DNA of 64,000 nt, taken from NCBI GenBank assembly GCA_013180625.2, contig SNVD02003247.1:110946-174945 (forward strand), in the 5' to 3' direction. Of this stretch, positions 1 to 13,400 are shown piece by piece (the first letter of the stretch is position 1; every line of letters begins with the position of its first letter). Under the pieces are notes generated by a model that saw only the letters and a program-made list of their open reading frames with translations, did not search any database and had not been told where the DNA came from. This DNA comes from Boswellia sacra (lineage: Eukaryota > Streptophyta > Magnoliopsida > Sapindales > Burseraceae). The position numbers were made by a program, and so were the translations under genes.

Positions 1-3000
1 AAACAGAGTGGATATTGCAAAAGATTTTGCTTGCTCTTAACATGGAAGAAAATCTTCTTTCCAAGTAAGTGATTTATTTCGTTTTTGAATTAATTCATGT
101 TATTTTACTTATTTACTTTTTTGAAACAAAACTTTTAAACTATATTAAAGAATAAATGAGTAAGCTACATCAGTGGACTGCATATCTACAAAGTGATAAA
201 AGAAGTACATTTTATTGATGTTGGACCTGTTGGTATCCGCTTTTGTTAGATTTTTGCCATGGTCATTAATAAATAGAACTTTGGTTCTCACAATGAAACT
301 GGAACTATTTAATTTACTTCTTTCAACTTTTTTAGGGAAAAGGCTTGTGTATTCTTTTCATTGTTACTACTCAACTTCTCCAAAGATGCTCTGGGTAAGT
401 CTGGGAGCTTTTGGAATAGGGATTTCACTGTCTGCTTGGATTCTTTTGCCAGACATGTTAGTGCAGGTATGTAATTTGTCGTTATTAGTTATCAAAACGA
501 TACGACCTGTTTGTTTTATATTTGGTCTCAGAGTTTAATGAAACATTTTTCGTGTAGTGATATATGATGTTGAGGCAAAAAAAGTGTTTGATGGATTATG
601 CTTGGATGAGCTGCTTAGTCTCATTGAGGATTTCCTTATGTATGGGAAAGTCATGACGTGCGCAAATGTAACATCTGGGGTGTTGGATGAAAGTAATTCA
701 AAAATCAATGGCCATCCGGATGGTGTAAATGCGATATTCTCTTATGAAGGAGCCTCAGCTGAAGAGTTGGTGGCAGGGAGCATTATATTGGCATCAATAT
801 CTGCAATAACTAACCACACTGGATTTATTTGTGAGGCTTCTTACAATATTTCCCGGATACACAGGTGCAATCCTTCTCTGGTGCTGACAATTCTGCACAT
901 TTTTGCTTATTTGGGTGGAGAAAAGTTGTTTACCTTGAGTAAATACAGTTTAACAATGGCTGTGCTGAAATCAATAGTCATGTGTCTTGAGAGAGGAAAT
1001 TTGCCAGTTGGTGCAACTTCTTTTCTTCCCTCCGCAACTGAATCCAAAACTGAGTTCTATCCATGTGCTGAGTGCCCATTTTCAAAGGATGCAGTTTCTG
1101 TAGATATTGCCATATCATTGGTCCTGGAAAGGCTTAAGAGTTATGCTCAATCTGGAACCATGAATCTCCTGTCCCACGAGCAAGCAAAAAGTTCCCAAGA
1201 GCTTTATTCTGGTCTTGACATTGATTGTGGTGCATCATGCTTCTTAAACAAGTACAAAATACCTTCTTTTCAGTTGGAGTCTGTTGTCAATGTGTCTTTG
1301 TGCCATGTGACAGATGACTTGTCATTGGTGGAACTGCTTGCATGCAACATGGTATGTGTTTCATTTCTTTGTTTTACTGTAATGCTATAATTATATCTTA
1401 CTATCTTGTCCTTGTCATGTGGATTGATTTAAGTTATATTTGGAATGGTCATCATGGAATTTCTGCAGAAATGAAAATCTGTCTGGTTTATCATTATTAT
1501 TTTTCTCAAAATTATAAATTAATGGGGAACTTAATTTTGAGGGGTTTAATTATATTTTTGCTTGTAGTAATTTCTACTATTAAGTTATCGATATAACTCT
1601 GAATAATGGAAACTCATTTACATGAATACTTTGATTTGATTTTAAAGTTTTTATAGATTTTCGTGCAAAGAGGAAAATTTTGCTGTTTCATTTTTATTGT
1701 CTTTTCATTTATACAGAAGCATTGCCATCATAAGGTACTATAGTTACCAATCTGATCTCTTGTTTTCCATGCCAAATGCAGAGATGGGATTGGACATGCA
1801 CCAAAATTATCCCCGAGTTGTTGAGAATTTTGGAATCACCTATGCAGAAGAGCTTTGCTGTTGCTATTGTCATTCTCCTTGGTCAGCTTGGAAGGTCTGT
1901 TAACTATTGAATTGTCTCTTACATTGTCAGTTCCATAATTTGTAGTATGCTAGAATCCTTTTTGATTGCTGATTCTGTTGTTAGAGAAGCTGTTGGCTTG
2001 GCTGGAACACGCTATTTATTTAGTTATTATTTGGTTAAAATGCCTTTAGGCTAGGAAGAAGTATTTGTGTATCTCTTTTAGCTGGATTAGTGAATGTGTT
2101 ATTGGCCTGAAAGAATTTGTTGAAGTCAAGACAATTGATACTAGATCTTTATTTCCTAAATTTTTGTTACATGTGAATGATAACTCAAAATTCAGCTATT
2201 TTTCAATCAGGGAGTCTGTGCCCATCTGTGAGGAAAATTTTGAATACTTTGATGTGATATCGATCCTAACATAATTATGGAAACAAAAGAATAGGATGTC
2301 ATCTTCAGTTATGGTCTTTCTTTACCTAGAATTTAAACATATTTAAAGTAATTGTTTGTTTTGTTGTTCTCGACCTCTCTCAAGTGGTAGTGAGCTGGCT
2401 AGGATGCTTCAATGGGGTTTCTGGCTGGCTACAAAGCTTGATATTTTGACTCAATATTAAATAATTTGGTGTTAGCCTGATGAGTATGCTAATCCTATAA
2501 CCATATGGGAGAAATTGAAATAGTGCAAAGTATCAATTCATTGGAGACTCAAGTAAATTTTACCCAACTCGTGTGACTTGAGTGTATATGGTCAAGTGAC
2601 AAAGAGCAGATGAAGATAAAGCTACTAGTAACTTGGGGTTTTTTCTGAACAATCCAGTGGTTTAGCGTTCTCTTTCCTTTGACTCGTGACAGACTCATGT
2701 GAATATTCTTTAATTCACCCAATATGTAGGCTGCTTACATCCAAGACCTTTTACACACGTGAACCTGTGCATCTCTGTGGTTTTTCTGCTAATGAATCCA
2801 TGTGACAGTCTAAAAGTTGATGTTATGGAAAAAAAAATATTTTAGTATTTATCTTCTGACTTCATATTGGGATTTGGATGTGTCTTAGGTTTGAAACTTC
2901 TTATTGTGAGAAAGGGATATGTCAGCAAATATATTGACGGCCTTATGCTTGATAAAAAGCCAAATAAAAGTCTATGGATCTGATTGCAGAACTTGGTTTA

Positions 3001-3852
3001 GCATTATGCACTGATTAAAGAGAGGGTGACTCAGATTTCAAGAATCTGCCTTGACATTAATGCTTGTACATAGTGTATTGCATAAGAGGCTTCATAGTGA
3101 ATAAAAAATACTGATCATTTATATATAGTTTACCATATTTGTAGTAGAAAATGCTCTTACTTAGATGTATTGGGATGATTTAGAATTGCATATGTTGGTA
3201 GATGTTGTCAAAGACAAGATGATGCTATCTCTGAAAAGGATTTAAAATAGTGAGGTGATGCATAAGCTCTGTTAGGAAGCTTTTCATCGGGTCTTTAAAA
3301 TGTCAAAACCAGATCCCATTCTACATTAGATCAGATACAGCTTCGTAAGCTAACATTCTTGTGTTTCAGTTGTTTTCCACCTTTTGATAGTCTTTTGTGT
3401 GCTTTAATATGCAAACATGTCTTAGACTCTCTATTACAAATGCACTTATGTTGGCATTAAGTCTATATGATAAATGTCTTTTTTTCCATTTTCTTTATTT
3501 TTTTTTCTTATTTTGACAAATGATGTTTATAATTTTCAGACTTGGAGTCGATGCTTGTGGCTATGAAGATAAAGAAGTTATGAGTCTGAGAAGCAAATTG
3601 TGTGCATTTCTATCGCAGGAAACTACAGCTAGAGCTGGTCTTTCTATTCAAATTGCCACTGTTACTGCTTTGCTTTGGCTTCTTTCCCTTAATTTTGATC
3701 AAATCATTCAGATTAACACGAATTGTCTGGCAGTTTCAAGTCAATTACTTCCAGCTAATCATATAAGGAAATGGTTTTCTACACTGGGCGAGGAAGATCA
3801 GGCCTTGTCATTGAGTCTTCTACAGAGCTCTGATTTAGTTACAAAACTGTGA
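1..3852 (+). CDS. EMB1611/MEE22-like conserved plant protein, C-terminal exons (5' end outside window)
   Basis: Five exons join in one reading frame: 1-64, 336-466, 558-1351, 1782-1894 and 3540-3852, ending at TGA 3850-3852. Each junction has GT/AG borders and a consistent phase (2, 1, 0, 2). The joined protein starts inside the gene with TEWILQKIL and includes VFFSLLLLNFSKDAL (exon 2), WDWTCTKIIPELLRIL (exon 4) and LGVDACGYEDKEV (exon 5). It is mostly helical, with no membrane span or catalytic motif seen. The pattern matches, from memory, the C-terminal part of the EMB1611/MEE22 family, plant proteins needed for embryo and meristem development; the biochemical function is not known to me. 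Intron 4 is long (1895-3539) and contains nothing I recognise. The next gene (4584-6206, minus) is convergent. The exon structure is firm; the family name is less sure. Confidence 0.72.
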
Positions 3853-4583
3853 TTATGTAGTTCTGGAGCTGAATATGTGCCTGCTGTGAAATGTCCTTAT
3901 TGAAGTTGTCTTATTCTAATATAGGATTAAAGCAGAAAATTTTGACGGATTTCATCATTTGAAAACGAAGATTTTTCCAGAAAAGTAGGATTTTGAATAG
4001 CTGGGAAAAAATAGTTAATATCGCCTCTTTTTTGTTTATTTGTTTTTTCATTTTCATGCTCTTTTTGGATAGTAAATTTGTAAATTTTGTAAGCCTTCCA
4101 TGTAACGAAATTTTGTATCCTTGGTGCTCTATATGCAATGGTCAAGCTAGCTTTCGACCTTTTTTGTGGAAGTTTTCTAGTTTTTCATCAGCTTTCGCTT
4201 GATTTTACTGTGCTTTTCTTTATTGTAATTTTGATTAATCAGCTTGATGAATCGTTAAATCTTTTTGAAGTTAAAAAATGGGCTAAGTAGTACTTTGTTA
4301 CTTGGTTTTCATGAATAATTACTAGCTAGTACTTGTTTTACTGTGCACTGCTGGCAAAGAAACTGAGCACAGATGGATGTACCCATTCACATTTTTATCA
4401 TATAAATGTACATTGAGACGATATAACAATTCGTTTTAAAAGCCTCTTACATGAAAATACGGTTTACATACATTGCCGTCTTGCACTAAAAGCATCTTGG
4501 ACTGAAGATTATGTAGTGAAATCCTAATAATGGAGGGATAATGTTACTTGGAATGAACTTGGAGCTAGCTAGCCATGGTTTTC
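3853..4583. other. Convergent intergenic region / 3' UTRs
   Basis: AT-rich stretch between two convergent genes. It should hold the 3' UTR of the EMB1611-like gene and that of the first BBE-like gene. Short ORFs on both strands here are shadows with no recognisable content. Confidence 0.5.
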
Positions 4584-6206
4584 CTATTTGAATTGCCTTT
4601 TCTTGGGTGCAGGAAGTGGTGGAATACTCTGCTCATTTTTGAAGAAATTGTATGGATCAACTTTGCTCTTCACCTGTGCCAGTCTCTTGAAATTACCTTT
4701 GAAATACTTGAGACCCCAAGCAGCAGCTTGCAAGTAGCTTGTGTTATGCTGACTGTTGATTCCCAAGTCAAGATCCCTGTAGTTCACATAGGCAGCCCTT
4801 GGAGACTTGGAAACATATGGTGTCATATACCTGTACAGTGACCTGATCCAATCCACATGCCTCCTAGATAGTTCTACTCCCTCCGCTTCCCACTTCACCA
4901 TGTATTGTATGTTGTAAAGATTACCTTTTCTGTGGGGAAAAGGAACTTCAGATTCTGAAATTTCATCCATCTTTCTACCAAAAGGATCCAGTATCATAAT
5001 AGCTAAACCTTCTTCCTGAAGGAATCTCTCCCATATCCCTTGAAGTCCATTCACGGGTATTGGTTGTGTTACAAAATCAGATTTCGCCTTGAAAAAGCTC
5101 CCATACAATTGTTTTTTGTCCAGTAGGACCTCTGAAGGTGATCCCTTTGGAAATCCAGCGAAATAGATGGTCGATTCAACCCAACTCATTTCAGTGCAAT
5201 CTTCAGCCCGCAATCCCAACTCCGGAAAACTTTTGTTCATCAATGGGATTAGTCTGTCAATTTCTCCCAGAAATAATGAGTTGAAGGATGCCCTGATCGT
5301 TTTCTTATCTCCACCACTCTGTCCACCTACATTTAAAAGTATGATTCTGATGAATAGATCTTCATGCAGCTTAGATGCAACGTATTGCCACCTATAGACA
5401 AGCTCAGTAGCGCCCTCTTCCAGCGTTTTTGAAACTGTAAAGGCTGTTAAATTTTTTGGAACTTGAACCAACTTGATTTTCCAGGAAAGTACAATACCAA
5501 AGTTCCCTCCACCACCCCCTCTAATAGCCCAGAACAAGTCTTCACCCATTGCTTTCCTGTCAAGAAGTCTTCCATTAACATCAACCAAGTAAGCATCCAG
5601 AACGTTATCAGCTGCAAGTCCGTATTTCCTCATCAATGTTCCAATCCCACCACCACTCAATTGCCCTCCGATCCCTACAGTAGGACATAGCCCGGCAGGA
5701 AATCCATGGACTGCACTTTTCTTGGCAATCGCATAGTAAAGCTCACCAAGCGTAGCCCCGGATTGTATCCACGCTGTTTCTTCTTCTATATCAACTTCAA
5801 TTGATCTCATATTGATGAGATCAATGATGATAAATGGGGTTTGGCAACGGTAAGATAGGCCTTCATAATCATGGCCTCCGCTTCTTACCCTGATTTGTAG
5901 GTTATACTTTTTGCTACAAGCAATGGCTGCTTGGATTTCAGACTCATGGAAAGGTGTAAATATGAGAAGAGGCTCCGGAGTTGTATTGGCATTCAACCAT
6001 CTGGGGTTCTGTATCGTGGACTGCAATATACATGAATACAAAGGGGAATCTTTTGTGAAAATGATTTCAAAGCTTCTGGTGTAGGCAATGAACTGGGTTG
6101 ACATGCAGTGCATGAATTGCTCTTGGATTGGCGTAGAAGTTGCCAATGAAACTGAAAACACAAATATCAGAGATACTCGAACAATGTGTCTCATCTTCAT
6201 CTCCAT
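4584..6206 (-). CDS. BBE-like FAD-linked oxidoreductase A, atypical active site
   Basis: Intronless 540-residue ORF, full length for the berberine bridge enzyme-like family. A hydrophobic signal peptide (about residues 1-24) predicts secretion to apoplast or vacuole. Then come an FAD-binding type 4 domain (about 78-218) and a C-terminal BBE domain (about 470-530, NYRDLDLG). The bicovalent FAD anchors are His112 (RSGGHDYEG) and Cys174 (GLCPTVG); Cys34 and Cys97 match the family disulfide. The residue three after Cys174 is Val177, which in this family favours oxidase behaviour. Odd points: the usual Tyr of GGGYG is Ile188 (GGGIG), the His of GGH is Gln182, and the Lys of KIQY is Asn432 (NIQY). 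Gln434 and Tyr476 are kept. Substrate is unknown; relatives oxidise alkaloids, cannabinoid precursors, monolignols or oligosaccharides. The first in-frame ATG is used; further in-frame ATGs follow at Met3 and Met5. Confidence 0.93.
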   Translation of the reverse strand: MEMKMRHIVRVSLIFVFSVSLATSTPIQEQFMHCMSTQFIAYTRSFEIIFTKDSPLYSCILQSTIQNPRWLNANTTPEPLLIFTPFHESEIQAAIACSKKYNLQIRVRSGGHDYEGLSYRCQTPFIIIDLINMRSIEVDIEEETAWIQSGATLGELYYAIAKKSAVHGFPAGLCPTVGIGGQLSGGGIGTLMRKYGLAADNVLDAYLVDVNGRLLDRKAMGEDLFWAIRGGGGGNFGIVLSWKIKLVQVPKNLTAFTVSKTLEEGATELVYRWQYVASKLHEDLFIRIILLNVGGQSGGDKKTIRASFNSLFLGEIDRLIPLMNKSFPELGLRAEDCTEMSWVESTIYFAGFPKGSPSEVLLDKKQLYGSFFKAKSDFVTQPIPVNGLQGIWERFLQEEGLAIMILDPFGRKMDEISESEVPFPHRKGNLYNIQYMVKWEAEGVELSRRHVDWIRSLYRYMTPYVSKSPRAAYVNYRDLDLGINSQHNTSYLQAAAWGLKYFKGNFKRLAQVKSKVDPYNFFKNEQSIPPLPAPKKRQFK

Positions 6207-6248
6207 CTCTCTCTGTGATCTTACACTTAAAAGAGTTTTCTGGTTAAA

Positions 6249-6255
6249 TTATATA
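6249..6255 (-). promoter_or_regulatory. Possible TATA box of BBE-like gene A
   Basis: Minus strand reads TATATAA about 43 bp upstream of the ATG at 6206. This would imply a very short 5' UTR. Position and motif fit; nothing else supports it. Confidence 0.35.
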
Positions 6256-7439
6256 AATAGCTCGAGTTTTTTTGTCATGATGGGGGTGGAATATTTCAAG
6301 CAAGAGATGTTCAGTGATCAGCATTTGCCTGCTGCTTGAAACAAGCCAGTGCATACTCAAACAAAGAAACTGATGATTCCAATATAGAAGATGAGAACAG
6401 AAGTCTCATCATCAGATTAACTGCAGTTTGTCCTTTTTTTATACCTCAGTCGGCAATCAATTAATAAGTAACTTTAGGAGTTGAATATCAAGCGTTTCAC
6501 TTCTCGTCCATAAGCGAACTGAGACGAGCGTGTCACTTGTCTAACATCAAACTAATTTACAATCCCCTTTGTCTTTTTATCGTGTGCGTGTCAGCTGATA
6601 TGCCTACAAATATAGAAAAATACATAATTAACCGTCTTTCATACATTTTAATTTATAAAAAAAAATTCATATTATTCATAAAGTTACGATTATAATATAT
6701 TTTTATTACTTTATGAGATAGCTAGGAAGATCAGATCAATAGCTAGATATCATATATGTATTAATTAGAAAGTGAAGGATGAATAATTTGTTTCTTGAAA
6801 AATATAAAATATAACTTGGAAGATCTCTTAAGATTTAATAACTTCTAAAAGAGTAATACTAGACTTTCAATATTTATACAACATATATTCTATAACATGA
6901 TGTGACAATTTATATGATCAAAATTCATTAGAGGAAGAAAAAATGAAATAGATGAGGAAAATTATATCTCCAATAGAATTTTGTTATTTAGGCTATCACG
7001 TCCTGTTATAAAATTTATGTTGTATGAATGTTATAAGTTTAACATTATTACTTCTAAAATCTTAAATGTGGATGTAATACTCACCTACTTAATAATAATT
7101 AAATATTATTGATAATTAGATATTTTTTTAGATTTGTGTTGAGATCACTTGATAGTTTTCTGAAGCTATCAAGCTGTCAAACAAATTAATCAACGCAACA
7201 GCTTTTAGATGCTTAAAAAAAAATTTACGTTTTGATCATTTCTCAAATAATTTCTATGGCTTCGCAATTTTCATGATTTTTCTATAATTTCTATAATTAC
7301 TAATTAATAGCATAGCTAAACGTTAGAAGTTTATATGTGATGGGCTTCAATGTTAAAATTGCATGTACACAACGTGTCCATGTTCATAGCTGCATGCACT
7401 CCACCTTCCTATAAACATAATATTTGAATATATAATCTG

Positions 7440-7890
7440 ATGAGTAACGGGGTTCCTCAAATTAACAGAAAGGGAGGGAGATGTAGACAGAGGAAAGGGG
7501 AGAAATAATAGAAGAAATTTGGGGAAGAAATAGAGTGAAAATTGAGGGAAAAATAATCTTTTTACTAAAAGATCAAAAACAATAACAACCAAATCTGAAA
7601 ATAACATAACTAAAGGTTCCTATTTATAGGACCTTAAAGCCTAATTTTACTAGGAAATAAAATCCTATTAGAAAATAGAATCATAATCCTAGTTTAACTA
7701 GAAAATACCAAAATTAAATCCTAAGTAAAATAGTAAACTATTAATTTAGAAAAATGACTCAAATTAGGATTACTCCCAATTTAGGAAGTCAAAATTCCTA
7801 ATAATAGTCAAAATCCCTAATTTATTAAAATTCCTAAAATCAAAATTAAAATCCCTAATTTATTCCTAATTTGTTCTACATCATAATCGA
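7440..7890. repeat. Probable LTR remnant, family shared with 11.1-11.6 kb and 17.3-17.6 kb
   Basis: Made of many short phrases such as 'ccctaattt', 'aaatcctattag' and 'aattaggat', ending at CTACATCATAA. A similar composition and the same terminal phrase occur at 11110-11575 and, in reverse orientation, from 17265. No partner LTR or internal region is visible, so these look like solo or truncated LTRs of one old family. Confidence 0.4.
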
Positions 7891-8751
7891 GTAGGGATGT
7901 TTTCATACGGATTCAATTGATGGTCTTATTTTGACTTTGTTAGTATAAACCTCTCAGAAGACACTATATTATTTGGAGTTGCTATCGTGGAATGGTGAAC
8001 TCCGCAAATGAAGAGGTTACACCTGATGGCCCAATTTGGATTTCAAAATGAGCCCGAAGATGGATGTGGATTGGAGTTGACAATATACTAATTTGATTCC
8101 AATACGAAATTAAGCAAGCCTTCTAATGGAGTCTGCAATTTTTGATTCCCCTTTTAAAGCTTCATTGATCTACGGAAGGCATTGATGCAAAAGCTTTATT
8201 TAACGTTTTCAGTTGGAAAATCTTACACATATAAGTACATTAGCAACAGATAACATAAAAAATTAGTTAAGTACAGATGTATTTAATCTTAGGAAATGAT
8301 ATTTTGATACAAAATTAGACACAATTTTTTAGCTATTAATCTACAAATCTTAATGGTTGAGATGATTGATGAGTTAACAGTATTTTATATAACTTGTTAA
8401 CTTTCAATGTCAGCCATTGAATTTCATAAGATTAATAGTTATACATTTATGTTAATAAATTATGTCAAAATTTGTGTTAAAAAGACCCCCTGACCTTGCA
8501 TTGCACACATGCTTGATATACATTTCAATTATTATTATTTTGTAAACGAAAGAGCAAACAAAGAGAGCAAACTTGATAGAGCAAGCGTTACGTCTCTTCT
8601 TCACAACATTTCAGGCCCATGCATGATAGGTGTATATATGTTTTAACATTTTATTTTGTTAATTTAATAATAAACGAAACAACTACATTAAATATTGCAA
8701 CACAAAGAAACTGCTATTCCTATTAATCTTTGATCAAGCCTTTGTCAATCT

Positions 8752-10374
<1,623 letters not shown>

Positions 10375-10424
10375 TTAGGATTTCCAGCTTCAGTGTTTTG
10401 TGTTAAAAAACTGAGAGTTTTGAG

Positions 10425-10436
10425 TTATACTTATAC
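10425..10436 (-). promoter_or_regulatory. Possible TATA box of BBE-like gene B
   Basis: Minus strand reads TATAAGTATAA about 57-68 bp upstream of the ATG at 10368, leaving room for a 5' UTR of roughly 30-40 nt. Motif and distance fit; not otherwise supported. Confidence 0.4.
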
Positions 10437-10439
10437 ATG

Positions 10440-13400
10440 GAATCATTGATGTGGCGTTTGAGGAGCCTAACGTGTATTTGAGCTAATCCTAACGTCACAT
10501 TTGGTTTGGACTGGAACTGGATGCATGCTCCTACCTTTAATCCTGCAGGTAATTTAGTTCCTTTACTTACAAGACCATCTGGGGGCTAGACTTTTCACTG
10601 TAATTCATAGACTTCTGCCACCACCCTCTTATTGCCTTTATACTACGTCTAGGATTACGTTAACATTTATCCTAAGAATATGTAATCATAAGAAGGGACA
10701 CAGTATCGGTTTATGTTAATGTACTCGGTGGAAAAAGCTCACTCAAGTTCGTGTTTGTCAACTTTCTTTATATTTTCGGGGTATTTAATTACAGTCTGAT
10801 TCACATGGAGAACATTCACTTTTGTCCGTGATTGCAAAGATCTACAGAAATTGGGTCCACAAAAGCTCGGTCAAAGTTTGATTGGATGAACTTTAGATTA
10901 ATTTTTTCTAGTTAGCGAACAAAACATTGTGAAAGCAAAGTCCCAACAACTAAAGCTCAATATTACGATCCTAACAGCATTCTTTCTAGCTCTTTTCATG
11001 GAATATTTTTCCAAATCATAAGATTGATATAAAATAACAGCAAAGCAATTTCTTATGCGAATATGTTATTTTATAAATATGTATAAATGTGTGTGTGTAC
11101 ATATATTTTATCTTAACTCACACCACGACGACGGGAATTGTCGCCCAATCAAACACGAATCTAAGAAAAGAACAAAAGGGAGAAAATGGAGAAGAAACTG
11201 GAATAGAAATTGGACACAAATTTTGGGAAAAATCAAATCTTATTTTTCAATAATCAAATCATCAATAAGCCTAACAACTCAAGTAACTAAGACACTTTTA
11301 TTTATTTTGAGCTACAGGCTTTAATCTATCAGGAAATATATTTCAATTGGGAATTAAGAATATAACCCAATTAATCTAGAAAATTCCAAACATAAATCAT
11401 AATTAAAATAGAAAATTATCAATTAATAGAAAATCAAATTCAATTTAAAAATTCTAATTTATAAAGTCAAAATCTCTAATTAAAGTTCAAATGACTAACA
11501 CCAATTTATAATCCCTAATTATTATTCTTAATTTTGTCCTAATGGATCCTACATCATAACAATTCGATGAATTTTATATAAAAATATATGTGATTAAAAT
11601 TTTATTGAATGAACGTTGTTCATGTGTGGTTAATTTTTACTTAATGAAGAATTCCTCTTCTCCCTAAATGCACTTGTGTGAAATCAACGCAAGGGAAGAA
11701 AAAGAGTTATTTTAATAGAAAAATCCGAGAAAAATTTGTTCATATAACTGTAAGGACGTCATGGTAAATGTGATAAAATATTTATATCATTTCGAAATGA
11801 CTCAACAACCACCAATGTTTCTGTGTTTTCTATGATTTTTCAAAGAAGCCGAAGAAGAAAACACAGAGTCCGAGAATTCAATAATTTTCACTGAAAAAAA
11901 TGTCGTAGTTTACATTCAAGTATATAGGCTAGCTAGATTTGCACATTTTCGATAAAACAGTGTTAAACCATAATCACAATTTTGATCACACACATGAAAG
12001 AAAAAATCACGTCGTAAATGTTGAAGCATAGTTATTCCAAAGTCGCCACTAATTATATTATAAAACAAGTCTCTTTTAAATAAAATAAAACTTGAGCCAA
12101 AATTGTTTCTTACACATTTTATATTGACAATTTTTACACGCATGATAAGTTATTTTCTTCCACATAACATCTCCACAAGTCAATCCAGAGTCCAACATTA
12201 ATCATTACAAATGCATCTCTAATTAGATTATTACTTGAACCATTATAGGGTCGGTTTCAGGCTGATTCGTACAGTAGATTTCATATACAAATAAAACCAT
12301 GAAAGGAACCGAGAAATAATTAAAAAAAAAAATTGGAGAAGATGGCCTGCATGTTGAAGCAAATTACAGAAATGACAGTAAGCTTTATTAATATTAATAT
12401 TGTTTATAAATGTGAATTGATAATGACTATTGTGTTTGTGTCAAGATGTTATTGGGGCACGGTGGGCGTGGCCGTAATCCTTGGGGAAGTTCATGATTTT
12501 TATGAATACTTCTCACAATAAAAATAGACAAATGTCAAGCTTGCCCCATTCTAAATCAATTCTACGGTATGGGTTAAAGTACTATATATATTATATTTAT
12601 TTATAAATTTCATCTTTATGGAAAGGCATGTGTGGAACTTTAATTGAGAGATTAAGACCAAAGAGATATATTATTTAAAACTATTTTAGGAGCTAGGTTG
12701 TCCTAAGCACCATGCAATCTTATGTAATAATACAAAAATTTCCATTTTGTTAATTTTCTTCTCTTAGTTTAACTATTGCAATATCTTACCTATATTTATA
12801 GTTTCGAGAATGAATACTTCAAACGAGATTTTGTTTTATAGTGCAAATAACATGAAACATCTTTATTATTGCTTATAAAAAAGTCTTTCTATACTGTCAT
12901 ATTTCGAAATCTAAATGATATTTCGTATTAACATATCATTCTATGTTGAAATTTCAAAATATAATAACAATATTTAGTTTATCCATTTAATCAATCACAT
13001 ACCTATGAATTTATGAGAGAGGGGACTCCTTAGACATTTTAACATTCATAATTTACTTGATAAAACTTAATGTAAGATAATTTATTAAAAAAAATAAAAG
13101 TATATAAAGATAAGGGACATTAAAATTATAACGGTTCAAAATTATAATTTACAAAGAGTGTTAATTTTCTTTGAACTTGATGCCAACAAAAAGATAGATT
13201 TCCTTTCAAAATTTCTCTTTGTAATTGTTCAAAGAATATTATTTTATAATATATTCTGTTTTGTTAAAAAAGACTACAAATAAATGAAACAAAATAAAAA
13301 TCTCGCACATATAATTTTTAATTATATTTAATTTTATTACAAATTATAAAAAATATTTAGTTATTATCGTTTATCAAGATTTTTAAATTTATACTCTTCT

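Larger units (their letters stand above)
6207..8751. other. Intergenic region between BBE-like genes A and B
   Basis: AT-rich. No gene seen. The stretch 7440-7890 resembles an LTR remnant (separate entry). The rest holds the promoter of gene A and the 3' flank of gene B. Confidence 0.5.
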
